Shown here piece after piece: positions 42,792 through 52,957 of a stretch of 64,000 nt of DNA. The translations under genes and the position numbers were made by a program. Positions within the stretch are counted from its first letter, which is position 1. Each line of letters opens with the position of its first letter. The stretch is from contig AP025283.1 in the NCBI GenBank assembly GCA_024347235.1, positions 1,860,001 through 1,924,000 of the forward strand, written 5' to 3'. Origin of the DNA: Aliamphritea spongicola. Its GTDB lineage: Bacteria; Pseudomonadota; Gammaproteobacteria; Pseudomonadales; Balneatricaceae. Under the pieces are notes generated by a model. It did no database searches. It saw nothing but the letters and a program-made list of their open reading frames with translations, and was not told the origin of the DNA.

Positions 42792-44253
42792 ATGCTGGCA
42801 GTGGCATATGCAGTGTACCTGGCGCTATTGGTGCTGATTGGCTATCTGGCGTTCCGGCGTAACGAAGATCTGTCGGACTATCTTCTGGGTGGCCGGAGCC
42901 TGGGTGCCTGGTCCTGCGGGTTAAGTGCCGGCGCCAGTGATATGGGCGCCTGGCTGGTATTGAGTTTGCCCGGGCTGGCGATGACCACCGGGTTCCATGT
43001 GCTCTGGCTGGTAGCAGGTTTGCTGGTGGGCATGTGGCTCAACTGGGTGTTTGTGGCTCGCCGCTTGCGGGTTTACTCTGAACTGGCAGGGGATACCCTG
43101 ACGATTCCCGCGTATCTTGATAATCGCTTTGAAGATAACAGCCGGCTGATCCGGCTGATTGCCGCGATATTTATTCTTGGCTTTATGTTGCTCTATACCA
43201 GCGCAGGTTTGCTGGCGGTAGGGCAATTGCTGGCCGCTGTTTTTGGCTGGGATTCACGTATTGCGATCATCATTGCCGGACTGGTGGTTGCTTCATATGC
43301 GCTGTTGGGTGGATTTCTGGCGGTGTCATGGAGCGATGTTTTTCAGGCATTGCTGGTACTGGCTGCCTTGCTGGCGGTGCCGCTGACACTGATCGAAGAT
43401 CCGGATCATCTGGCAGCAAGTTTCAGCGCCCTGCAGGCGGCTAATCCTGCTATGGTGGATATGTTCAGTAATCCTGAAGGGCAGGCGATTTCAGCGATTG
43501 GTATCATTTCCTGACGGTGTGGGGGCTTGGGTATTTTGGTCAGCCTCATGTGCTGGCGCGCTTTCAGGCGATCTCTTCAAAAAACAAAATCATCTGGGCA
43601 CGATATATTGCTGTGAGCTGGGCAGCACTGGTAATGGTAGGCGCCTGTCTGACCGGTTTGCTGGCCCTGATTACCTTGCCGGATACATTTACGGATTCTG
43701 ACGGAGTGCTGACAGCGATGCTGAATGCACTGTTCAGCCCCTGGGTGGCCGCTTTGCTGTCACTGGCGGTATTGGCAGCCATTATGAGCAGTGTGGATTC
43801 TCAGTTAATGGTGGCGGCATCGACCGTTGCTGAGGACTGTAATGCCCTGTTTTTGACCGTGAGGCCGAAGACGGCCTGAGTGCTGATATTGGCCGCTTTG
43901 CGGTATTGCTGCTAGTAGCAATGGCCGTCTGGCTGGCGATCGATAAACAGGCGGATATTCTTGAATATGTTGCCTATGCCTGGGCCGGGCTGGGGGCTAC
44001 TTTCGGGCCGGTGATGTTGCTGTCTCTTTACTGGCCGCTGATGAACCGTGTCGGGGCTGTCGCCGGGATGCTGGCCGGGGATTACGGTTGTGGTCTGGCG
44101 GCAGATGGAAGGTGGCTGGTTTGAGCTGTATGAATTGCTGCCGGGAATCGTAGCAGCGACGCTGGCTGCGGTTATGATGAGTAAGTTGTTTGGTCCCCCA
44201 GTAAGTCGGTACGCTGGATGTTTGCTAAAGTTCAGGTAAAGCTGCGGGACTGA
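42792..44253 (+). CDS. putP: Sodium/proline symporter PutP (several frameshifts)
   Basis: Sodium:solute symporter of the inner membrane. N-terminus AVYLALLVLIGYLAFRR then DYLLGGRSLGAWSCGLSAGA, the PutP substrate region; GASDMGAWLVLSLPG, TLTIPAYLDNRF and SSVDSQLMVAAST also match. Base losses are needed near 43510 (C), 43855 (T), 44079 (two bases or alternative) and 44198 (C). Repaired end is KLFGPPSKSVRWMFAKVQVK with stop at 44251. About 488 residues. Directly upstream of putA, so proline uptake and oxidation are linked. Confidence 0.92.
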
Positions 44254-44423
44254 TAGAAACAGATCGTTTTTAAGTTATTCCTATATTTGGTCTTTAAAAT
44301 TAGTTTTTGTCTTCTCTTTAGCTTTGAAGTTAGATGTAAGATGGTGCTTATCTTTATAATTTAGAGAAAGCGTCTTTCGTGTTGCAGCTAGAATGATTGC
44401 ATAATAATTTTAGAGGTGACCCT

Positions 44424-47400
44424 ATGCATCCGCGTATTCAATCTTGCCGCGAAGCTATCCGTGAACATTACCTGGCTGATGAGGCCGGGGTGATTTCAGA
44501 CCTTATTGCCAATGCCCGTCTGACTGCCGGTGACCGTGAGGTTATTTCCCGTAATGCTGCTGATCTGGTGCGTAAGGTGCGTACCGAGAGCAGCCCGTCA
44601 ATGATGGAAAAGTTTCTCGCGGAATACGGCCTGACCACTAAAGAAGGTGTTGCCCTGATGTGTCTGGCAGAAGCACTGCTGCGGGTGCCGGATACTGTCA
44701 CGATTGATGCGCTGATTGAAGATAAGGTTGCGACCGGTAACTGGCGCGAGCATCTGGGTCATTCTAATTCCTCTTTGGTGAATACTTCTACCTGGGCGTT
44801 ACTGGTTACCGGCAAGCTGCTGGCACCCAGTGAAAGCCGTTCACTGGGGCAGACCGTCAAGGGAATGGTTAAGCGTTTAGGTGAGCCTCTGGTCCGGACT
44901 GCAGTTGCACAGGCAATGAAAGAACTGGGGCGTCAGTTTGTGCTGGGCCGGGATATTCAGGAAGCCACCCGCCGGGCGGCGAAGCTGGAAGCTCAGGGCT
45001 ACTCTTATTCTTACGATATGCTGGGCGAAGCTGCCCGTACCGATGCCGATGCGCTGCGTTACCACCGTGCATACAGCGATGCTATCAGCGCGCTTGCACA
45101 GGCATGCGTACATGATGATATTCGCATGAATCCTGGCATTTCAGTGAAGCTGTCGGCCTTACATCCCCGTTATGAGTTCGCCAAGCGCGAACGGGTGATG
45201 GAAGAGCTGGTTGAACGTACACTGAGTCTGGCTGTTCAGGCCAAAGAAGCCAACATGGGCTTTAACATTGATGCTGAAGAAGCGGACCGTCTGGATCTGT
45301 CGCTGGATGTTATCTACGCCGTGCTGGCCCGTCCTGAGCTGAAAGGCTGGAGTGGCTTTGGTGTAGTGGTACAGGCATTTGGCCAGCGGGCATCCTTTGT
45401 GCTGGACTGGCTGTATAACTGCGCCGAAGAACTGGACCGTAAGATTATGGTGCGTCTGGTGAAAGGTGCTTACTGGGATGCTGAAATCAAGCGGGCTCAG
45501 GTATTGGGCCTGGATGGCTTTCCGGTCTTTACCCGTAAGCTGAACTCTGATGTTTCCTACATGTGCTGTGCAGAAAAGCTGCTGGGCATGACCGACCGGA
45601 TTTACCCACAGTTCGCCACCCATAATGCTCACTCAGTGGCGGCAATCCTGCACCTTGCCCGGGATATCTCTAACGATCAGTTTGAGTTCCAGCGGCTTCA
45701 CGGCATGGGTGAGTCTCTGCATGACACTGTTCTGAAAAGCCAAAATACCCGTTGCCGGATTTATGCACCGGTAGGCGCACACCAGGATCTGCTGGCCTAT
45801 CTGGTTCGCCGCTTGCTGGAGAACGGTGCCAACAGTTCTTTTGTGAATCAGATCGTTGATACCCGGATTCAGCCGGAAGACATTGCGGCGGACCCTTTTA
45901 CAGCGGTTGCTGCGCTGGAAGGAAAAATTGCCAGCCAGACCATTTCTAAACCTGCAGATATTTACGGTGCAGAGCGCAAGAATGCAATGGGTTGGGATAT
46001 CACAGATCCGTTGGTGGTAGCTGCACTGGATGAACAGCGTGCCGCTTTTAAACAGCACCAGTGGAGCGCCGGACCGATGATTGCTGGCGCTGAAGCTGCC
46101 GGTAATGCGGCGGCCGTTATGAATCCTGCACTGGAAGCAGATCAGGTGGGTACTGTTATCAGTGCAACTTCTGAAGATGTGCAGCAGGCAATTGCTGCTG
46201 CCCGTGAAGGTTTCAGTGAGTGGTCGGCTTTTTCTGCTCAGGAACGTGCCGCAGTACTGAATAAGATTGCAGATGTGTATGAAGCGAATGCGGCTGAGTT
46301 TTTCGCACTGGTTTGCCGGGAAGCCGGTAAGACCATGCTGGATGCCGTTGGTGAGGTCCGTGAAGCGGTCGACTTTGCCCGTTTTTATGCGAACGAAGCG
46401 ATCCGTATCGGTGATCAGCAGCCTGGCCGCGGTGTGCTGACCTGTATTTCGCCGTGGAACTTCCCGTTAGCCATTTTCTCCGGTCAGGTGCTGGCCTGTC
46501 TGGCGGCAGGTAATGCGGTGCTGGCTAAGCCGGCGGATCAGACGCCGCTGATTGCAGCCCGGGCGGTTGAATTGATGCGTCAGGCTGGCGTACCGGCGGC
46601 AGCTTTACAGCTGTTGCCTGGCAGTGGCCTGGAAGTGGGTGTACCGCTGACATCTGACAGTCGGATCGACGGTGTTTGCTTTACCGGTTCAACTGCAACT
46701 GCTCAGTCCATTAACCGTATGATGGCGAAAACCATGTCACCTGAAGCGCCGCTGGTTGCTGAGACCGGTGGCCTGAATGCCATGATTGTGGATTCAACGG
46801 CGCTGCCAGAACAGGTGGTGCGTGACGTACTGATTTCCTCATTCCAGAGTGCCGGTCAGCGCTGTTCTGCATTGCGGGTTCTGTATCTGCAGGAAGACAT
46901 CGCTGAAGAGCTGTTAGAAATGCTCTATGGCGCAATGGATGAGCTGACACTGGCTGATCCGTGGGAGCTATCTTCGGATATCGGACCGGTGATTGATCTG
47001 GCTGCAAAGCAGAAGATCGATGCTCATTGTCAGGCATTTGCGGATCAGGGCCGTGTACTTAAGCGTCTGCCAGTACCATCTGAAGGACGTTTTGTTGCAC
47101 CCACTGTTATCCGTCTGGATTCGATTGCTGAATTGCCGGAAGAAATCTTCGGGCCGGTGCTGCACGTGGTTACCTTCAATGCAGAACAGCTGGATGCAGT
47201 GGTTGATGAAATTAATGCTCAGGGTTATGGCCTGACGTTCGGCCTGCACACCCGGGTGAATAACCGTGTCGAGCAGGTGGTCAGCCGTATTCAGGCAGGC
47301 AATATGTATGTTAACCGTAACCAGATCGGTGCGGTGGTCGGTTCACAGCCATTCGGCGGTGAAGGTATGTCCGGCACCGGGCCTAAAGCCGGTGGGCCGC

Positions 47401-48032
47401 AATATGTACAGCGTTTTAAGCAGGTAGCGCAGTATACCGGTGTTGCTGAACAGTCGGTTGAAACGGTTTCGGCTCAGACGCTTCAGGCCATGATAACAGA
47501 CGTTAAGCAGCTGCCTGCTGTAGTCCCTTCAGCTGATCAGCTGGCAGCCCTTGCTGATGTGTGTCAGCTACCGTTGCCTGAACTGGACGCTGAACACAAT
47601 ATGCCGGGGCCGACCGGTGAACTTAATTTGCTGACCAACCATGCCCGTGGTGTGGTGCTGTGTCTGGGACCGGATCTGGCTAGCCTGCGTGAGCAGTTAC
47701 TGATGGCGCTGTCGCAGGGAATGCGGCCATTGCTGTGGCCGCCGGTGCTGCTCAGTTGGTAGACAGTCTGCCGGAAGGTTTTGCTGTGAAAGGTATTAAT
47801 GGCAGTCTGGATGACGTTGCCCTGATCGGCTGTGAAGGGTTTGCCGCGGTTGCCAGTCAGGCGAAGCCGGCTAAGTTGCAGGCATACCGTCAGGCGCTGG
47901 CTGAGCGCAGCGGTGCGTTACTGCCGCTGCTGACTGAACCGGGTGCCGTGGAACGTTACGTGATTGAGCGTCATTTGTGTGTTGATACAACAGCAGCGGG
48001 GGAATGCCAGCCTTATCGCTCAGGTCGAATAA
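44424..48032 (+). CDS. putA: Bifunctional proline dehydrogenase / P5C dehydrogenase PutA (C-terminal frameshifts)
   Basis: Oxidises proline to glutamate in two steps. ATG 44424 after AGAGGTGA. About 1204 residues. The FAD proline dehydrogenase barrel spans about 170-480 (SVKLSALHPRYE, VRLVKGAYWDAEIK, ATHNAHSV), the aldehyde dehydrogenase about 560-1010 (ISPWNFPLAIFSGQV, FTGSTATA, SAGQRCSALRVLY with catalytic Cys). A C-terminal extra domain follows, ending NTTAAGGN-like TTAAGGNASLIAQVE after repair near 47725 and 47998-48002 (two G). There is no N-terminal ribbon-helix-helix, so it should not repress its own gene. Confidence 0.95.
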
Positions 48033-48051
48033 GGCGGATATTGCTGTTGCC

Positions 48052-48075
48052 AAGCCCTCCCTGTGAGGGCTTTTT
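48052..48075 (+). terminator. putA terminator
   Basis: AGCCCTC-cctgt-GAGGGCT followed by TTTT, 20 bases after the putA stop. Confidence 0.88.
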
Positions 48076-48299
48076 GTGTCTGTTTAATAAAGTTACTTGA
48101 TCTGTTGTACAAAAGAGATTTAAATGTCTGCTGCTGACATCCGTTCAGCAGTTTCTTTTGTTTATTTTGAATTGGAATCCGGCCGCAATGAAAATGCAAC
48201 GTTGCTTTAACGTCATTTCATACCGACAAGTCAACCGCCACATTATGTGGAATCCGGTTGCGTGTCTGCGTGCCTGTACTCTGATTACTGAATAAATCA

Positions 48300-48338
48300 T
48301 TTTACAGTTGCCGCGGGACATGAAGCGGCGCTGTAAAA
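48300..48338 (+). ncRNA. Candidate structured leader or small-RNA hairpin
   Basis: TTTTACAG-tt-GCCGC, loop gggacatgaa, GCGGC-g-CTGTAAAA: a 13-pair stem with a small bulge, 58 bases upstream of the DUF1127 ATG. It may be a leader element or the 3' end of a small RNA. No family recognised. Confidence 0.35.
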
Positions 48339-48395
48339 CCTTTCTTAAAGATTTTCCTGCTTTTGCTTTTTGTCTCCGGCTAAAAGGAGATAGTC

Positions 48396-48623
48396 ATGTT
48401 GTTAATTACTGTTCTGGCCGGTATTACCGAAAAAGTTAACGGGTTTTTCTCTGCGCGTATTAATGCCCAGCGCCTGGAATACCTTGATGATCACTTGTTG
48501 CGTGATATTGGTCTGGCCCGTGAGTTTGGCCGTATCGTTAGCTACGATTTCCGTGATGATGAATTAAGTAAGTCCTACGCGGAGAAGGTACCGGAAGATG
48601 ATCTCAAGGGCGGTGGCGGCTGA
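48396..48623 (+). CDS. DUF1127 (YjiS-like) small protein
   Basis: Intact, 75 residues, with an excellent ribosome site (AAAAGGAGATAG). The family core is RINAQRLEYLDDHLLRDIGL, an Arg/Leu helix seen in YjiS-type proteins. Residues 48-70 are acidic and it ends in four Gly. In Alphaproteobacteria some members affect RNA turnover and phosphate metabolism; the function here is not known. It stands alone between a structured leader and two hairpins. Confidence 0.85.
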   Translation: MLLITVLAGITEKVNGFFSARINAQRLEYLDDHLLRDIGLAREFGRIVSYDFRDDELSKSYAEKVPEDDLKGGGG

Positions 48624-48629
48624 AGCCAG

Positions 48630-48690
48630 CTGTCGGCAAAGGAGTTTGCCGGCAGGGTAAATACTCAGGGGCGGGTTGATCCTGCCCCTG
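48630..48690. terminator. Two hairpins between DUF1127 and csiR
   Basis: CTGTCGGCAAA-ggag-TTTGCCGGCAG (48630-48655) and CAGGGGC...GCCCCTG (48666-48690). They lie between convergent genes. Neither has a long T run. Confidence 0.5.
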
Positions 48691-48735
48691 TAGCAGGCGG
48701 TCTTTTATCCGCCAGGGTGTGGCCGTCTGTGACGG

Positions 48736-49417
48736 CTACACTGTTTTATCCGGGATTATCTGACTTGCCAGCAATGCTTTGCTGGGGCTTAGCAAGTGAT
48801 GCTCAATAAGTTGGCACGCGGTGTCTCGGTCACGCTTCAGCAGTGCATCTGTAAGCAGGTCGTGTTCTTTGCGGTTGGCGTCAAAGAAATCAGTCTGCTG
48901 CATATTGTCAGTCAGCCACAGGTTACGGTAACGGGAGGCTTTCTCGTACAGTGAGCGTCTGACAGCCAGAAGTGTGGGGAGTTACAGCCAGCAACGATCG
49001 CACTGTGAAACTCATGGTGACGGCGTTCCCATTCCTGCGGATCCGCTTCCATAGCGGAACTGAACTTATGCATTTTATGGGCAGCAGCAAGAATGCTGGC
49101 TTCCCATTCATCGTCACCCTGGTCAACAGCCAGGCCAACACATAATGCTTCGATCCGGGCCCTGGTCTGATAGATGTCCAGCATTTCTTCTTTGCTGATG
49201 GGATGTACCCGGAAGCCACGCTGATTCTCAACCACCACCAGTTGTTCGATTAAAAGCTGCGAAAGGGCTTCTCTGAGGGGCTTACCCCAACGTTATAGCG
49301 CGCTTTCAGGCGTGCCATTGCCAGTTTTTCCCCGGGGGCAAAGAAACCCTGCAAAATATCCTTTTTCAGGTCGCCAACTACACGACCGGCACTGTTGTCT
49401 TTGTTATCACTTTGCAT
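48736..49417 (-). CDS. csiR: GntR/FCD regulator of the glutarate module (frameshifted)
   Basis: Start at 49417 (MQSDNKDNSAGRVVGDLKKD). The winged helix includes FFAPGEKLAMARLKARYNVG and, after one C is restored near 49280, SPLREALSQLLIEQLVVV. FCD domain: YQTRARIEALCVGLAV, RHHEFHSAIVAGCNSP; a second lost base near 48973 is followed by AVRRSLYEKASRYR and ends at 48736. About 227 residues. Divergent from glaH, the usual position of the CsiR/GlaR repressor. The symbol is by context. Confidence 0.82.
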
Positions 49418-49508
49418 GCTGTCTGATCACTGAAAATGTCAGACTGAAGTTTACAGGATGTATGGCGTGAATCAAATATATTAATCGTAAATGTTGACGC
49501 AAACTAAA

Positions 49509-49539
49509 AATGTCGACATTATTGTGATTCGTCGACAAA
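49509..49539. promoter_or_regulatory. GntR operator pair in the csiR-glaH spacer
   Basis: AATGTCGACATT (49509-49520, perfect palindrome) and a partial copy TTCGTCGACAAA (49528-49539), with centres 19 bases apart, about two helical turns, 35-65 bases before the glaH ATG. Confidence 0.55.
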
Positions 49540-49572
49540 AATAATGTCAGTTTTGCTACCGGAGGAAAGAGT

Positions 49573-50523
49573 ATGAATGCCGTACTGCCAGATATGATCA
49601 CTACGCAGGAGTGTTGCGGGTTTACCACCAAACCGTTTGCGGATAATCCGCGACTGCAGGTTGTCACTTTACAGGCTGATGTAATGCAGCGATTTGCGGA
49701 AGGATCGGAGCACTGGCCATTACAGGCACTTGAATACAAACCTTTCCTGCGTTTTGCAATCGCGGACTTTCTGGATGAGCTGACTGAAAACAGCCTGGCT
49801 CTACTGCTGAATGCCATCATGCGCAGCCGGGATACCGGTGCTTTCCTGCTGAATTATGCTGCGCCTGTTGAAGGGCTGGATGCTGAGCAGGCAACCGAGC
49901 TGGATATTAAACTGTCCACGGCGGTGTCACACCTGATCGGCGTGCCGAACCATGACGCGATGTATGGTAAGTTTTATGCCCGTTTCACGGTAAAGAATAC
50001 TGATAACTCAGACAGTTACCTGCGTCAGGCCCACCGGCGGATGGAGTTGCATAATGATGGTACCTATGTGGATGAGCGGACGGACTTTGTGCTGATGCAA
50101 AAGCTGGCTGAAGTCAACATGGAAGGGGAGATTCCCTGTTACTGCATGTGGATGAGTGGCAGGAGCTGGAAAAGTTCTATCATCACCCGCTGGCCAAACA
50201 GGATATTCTCTGGGGGCGCCAAAGTCCAAGAACGTCAGCACAAAGGTTCAGCATCCGGTATTCTTCGAAGAGGATGCGCAGGGTAAACCGCATATGTTAT
50301 TTATCGATCAGTTTGCAGAACCGCAGAATATGGCGCAGGGGCGCTATCTCTATGAAATGGGCGAGTCGCTGGAAGCTGATCCGAATTTTGTCAGAGTGCC
50401 GTTGCCGGTTGGTTCAATGCTGGTTGTGCAGAATCATTGCTGGCTGCACGGCCGGGATAAGTTTGTCGCCCATCCGGAGCTGAGTCGCGAGTTGCTGCGC
50501 CAGCGTGGCCATTTTACCAGTAA
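49573..50523 (+). CDS. glaH: Glutarate 2-hydroxylase GlaH/CsiD (frameshifted)
   Basis: Fe(II)/2-oxoglutarate-dependent oxygenase turning glutarate into L-2-hydroxyglutarate. Strong ribosome site GGAGGA. Family features: EYKPFLRFAIADFLDEL, the iron motif MELHNDGTYVDERTDF (H-x-D), and NHCWLHGRDKF with the distal His and the 2-oxoglutarate Arg region. Base losses near 50133 (G) and 50213 (G); repair gives LHVDEWQELEKF and LWGAPKSKNVSTKV. A third lost T near 50512 would place the stop at 50521 after RQRGHFYQ. Without it the frame runs on into lhgO. About 317 residues. Confidence 0.9.
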
Positions 50524-50548
50524 CGGCGTGTTATATACAGAGAAACAG

Positions 50549-51770
50549 ATGAAATACGATTACATTGTTATCGGCGGCGGAATCGTCGGCGTATCCACTG
50601 CCTGGCAACTGCAGCAGCGCTTTCCTGATAAGCAAATAGTGTTGCTGGAAAAGAAGCGGCGTATTCACAGCATCAGACCGGTCATAACAGCGGTGTGATT
50701 CATGCCGGGGTCTATTATGCCCCCGGCAGCCTGAAAGCAAAGTTCTGCAAAGCAGGTGTGGCCGCGACACTGGCGTTCTGTCGGGAGAATGATATTCCTT
50801 TTCAGCAGTGTGGCAAGTTACTGGTTGCCACCACACCGCTGGAAGTGGAGCGGATGCAGGTGCTGTACAAGCGTTGCCATGACAATGGTATTGATGTGCA
50901 ACTGCTTGATGCTGCTCAGTTAAAAGCTGAGGAGCCGAATATCGTCGGTCTCGGCGCTATTCTGGTGAATGATACGGCAATTGTTGATTATCGCCTAGTC
51001 ACAACCCGTATGGCTGAGCGGTTTCAGGCGTTGGGCGGGCACATCCGTTTATCCCATGAGGTCGTTGCTCTGGAAGAAACTTCTGAATATGTCAGGGCGA
51101 CCGCAAAGTATAACGGGCAGCGTGTGACTTTTGACGGTGAGTTTCTGATTGCCTGCTCAGGTCTGATGGCAGACCGGACTACCCGAATGCTGGGGATTGA
51201 AACGGATTTTCAGATCATTCCGTTCCGTGGTGAGTATTATCAGTTACCGGAAAAATATAATGATGTGGTTAAACATCTGATTTACCCGATTCCTGATCCG
51301 GATTTGCCGTTTCTCGGGGTGCATCTGACCCGGATGATTGATGGCACAGTCACAGTCGGGCCAAATGCCGTACAGGGGTGGAAGCGTGAAGGTTACGGCC
51401 GGTTCAATTTCAGCTTCCGGGACGTTGCAGATATGGTTCGCTTCGGAGGTTTCTGGCGGGTACTTAAAAGCATTTCCGCACCGGTCTGGTGGAAACGAAA
51501 AATTCTCTGTGGAAACCCGGCTATCTTAAATTGGTGCAGAAGTATTGCCCGCAAATCCGCGTAGAAGATTTGCAGCCTTATCCGGCAGGTATCCGCGCTC
51601 AGGCAGTGATGTCCAACGGTGATCTGGTGCATGACTTCCTGTTTGCAGGCAGTCCGCGCAGTCTCCATGTGTGTAATGCGCCGTCTCCGGCGGCAACGTC
51701 TGCAATCCCGATCGGGGATTACATCTGTGAGCAGGTTTTATCCCGACAGTCTTCTGGCGGGCATGAATAA
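50549..51770 (+). CDS. lhgO: L-2-hydroxyglutarate oxidase LhgO (frameshifted)
   Basis: FAD enzyme that oxidises L-2-hydroxyglutarate to 2-oxoglutarate, passing electrons to the quinone pool. YDYIVIGGGIVGVSTAWQL is the dinucleotide fold; repair of one A near 50650 gives EKEAAYSQHQTGHNSGVIHAG, the hallmark of this family. Other motifs: RGEYYQLPEKY and LGVHLTRMIDGTVTVGPNA. A second A is lost near 51468 (repair: LKKHFRTGLVETKNSLW). The C-terminus has GIRAQAVMSNGDLVHDF. About 408 residues. With glaH it forms the ketoglutarate-yielding glutarate route. Confidence 0.94.
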
Positions 51771-51846
51771 AACCTGCCATACATACCGGTTTGTGTTTGA
51801 ATAAGGCTACAATAGGAGTATCTGAATAACTTACCAGGGTGGTGTG

Positions 51847-52352
51847 ATGCTTAGATCAGGTTGGACGCAAATGTTGCTGTTGGCGGTAAGTCTGGGGCTG
51901 GTGTTGTCAGCTGTGACGGTTCGGGCAGGTGAGATTGACGGAAAAACGTTCAGGGACTGGCGGGGGCAGTGTGAGACTGCTCCGGATGGCCGGGAGTATT
52001 GTTATATCCTCCAGCGTCTGCAGCGGGTTGATAATGAACGAACGCTAATGATCACCCAGGTTGGTTATCATCTGGAAACAAAAGAAGCGCTGGTGATGTT
52101 CCATTTACCACCGGTGCTGGACCCAAAAGAAATGTTGCTGTTTAAAACCGATGATAATACAGCCATCAGCGTTGGCTACAGTTGTGATTCACAGCGGTGC
52201 CGTGGCGATATGGTTCTGGATGATCGTCTGTTGTCAGAGTTGAAAAAGGACGGCAGGGAGTGGTTGCTTTTGTTCATAGTGATAATGGCAAACAGGTTTT
52301 GTTTCCACTGTCTCTGATGGGGTTTACGGCAGGTTTTAAGTCTCTGCAGTAG
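51847..52352 (+). CDS. IalB-family secreted protein (frameshifted)
   Basis: Invasion-associated locus B-like protein. Signal peptide about residues 1-26 (MLLLAVSLGLVLSAVTVRAG), then FRDWRGQCETAPDGREYCYI with the family's Cys pair, and VGYSCDSQRCRGDMVLDD with a second pair. One T is lost near 52268; repair reads LLFVHSDNGKQVLFPLSLMG and LTAGFKSLQ-like end, stop at 52350. About 169 residues. Common in marine proteobacteria; the function outside Bartonella is not known. Periplasmic by signal. Confidence 0.78.
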
Positions 52353-52354
52353 GC

Positions 52355-52669
52355 TTACTCTTCTGTCCAGATAACCCGTAGTGGCTCGCCGAAATCATCA
52401 TAAATGACTTTCTTGCGGTTGCGGGGGCGGCGTACGGTTGCCGGTGCCTGTTTCTGAGAGCGTCGGGCGTCCATCGTAGCCATTACGCTTGTTAACGGCG
52501 TGCGTTCCTGACGGGGCTCCGTGAAATTAAAATTGCGGGTGTTATATGCGCCGTCAATCAGCCCGGATGCACCACTGTTTACTTCACTCACCACACCGCC
52601 CTGGCTAAGGAATGCCTGGGTATGCTGTGCAAGCTGCGCACGTATTTCGGCTTTTGTCGGTCGCTTCAT
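52355..52669 (-). CDS. Small conserved-looking basic protein of unknown function
   Basis: Intact, 104 residues. N-terminal MKRPTKAEIRAQLAQHTQAF then LSQGGVVSEVNSGASGL, an FL-x-x-GG-x-V pattern that also occurs in the SutA transcription factor and other small Pseudomonas proteins. The middle is basic (MDARRSQKQ, RRPRNRKK) and the end is acidic (YDDFGEPLRVIWTEE). Probably a nucleic-acid-associated protein; that is inference. It converges 3 bases from the IalB gene end. Confidence 0.6.
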   Translation of the reverse strand: MKRPTKAEIRAQLAQHTQAFLSQGGVVSEVNSGASGLIDGAYNTRNFNFTEPRQERTPLTSVMATMDARRSQKQAPATVRRPRNRKKVIYDDFGEPLRVIWTEE

Positions 52670-52957
52670 GACTGTCTCACAGGGTGTACTTATTCTGAAG
52701 GTATTACATAACTGGCTAATTATGCACCAGCTACCGGGCTGACTGCAAAGATCTGTTACCCGGTTTGTGGCTCAAAAGCAGCTCTTTGGTCGGGGTGTGT
52801 CACTGAAGTTCGCAGTTACCCTTTGTTTTTGCTCATGAAGCTTTGTGGCGAATCGCAGAGCTTGCCGGTAAAAGTTTTTCCGTAAATATGTGGTGCCTGT
52901 TGGAAAAGAGGTACAATTTCCTGCCATTATTATCAGCGGTTAGCGGAGACAGGCGGT

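Larger units (their letters stand above)
48033..48395. other. Intergenic region between putA and the DUF1127 gene
   Basis: About 360 bases without a gene. It holds the putA terminator, the palindrome GCAACGTTGC (48197-48206) and a strong hairpin at 48300-48338 (separate entry). The long distance suggests a leader or a small RNA. Confidence 0.5.
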
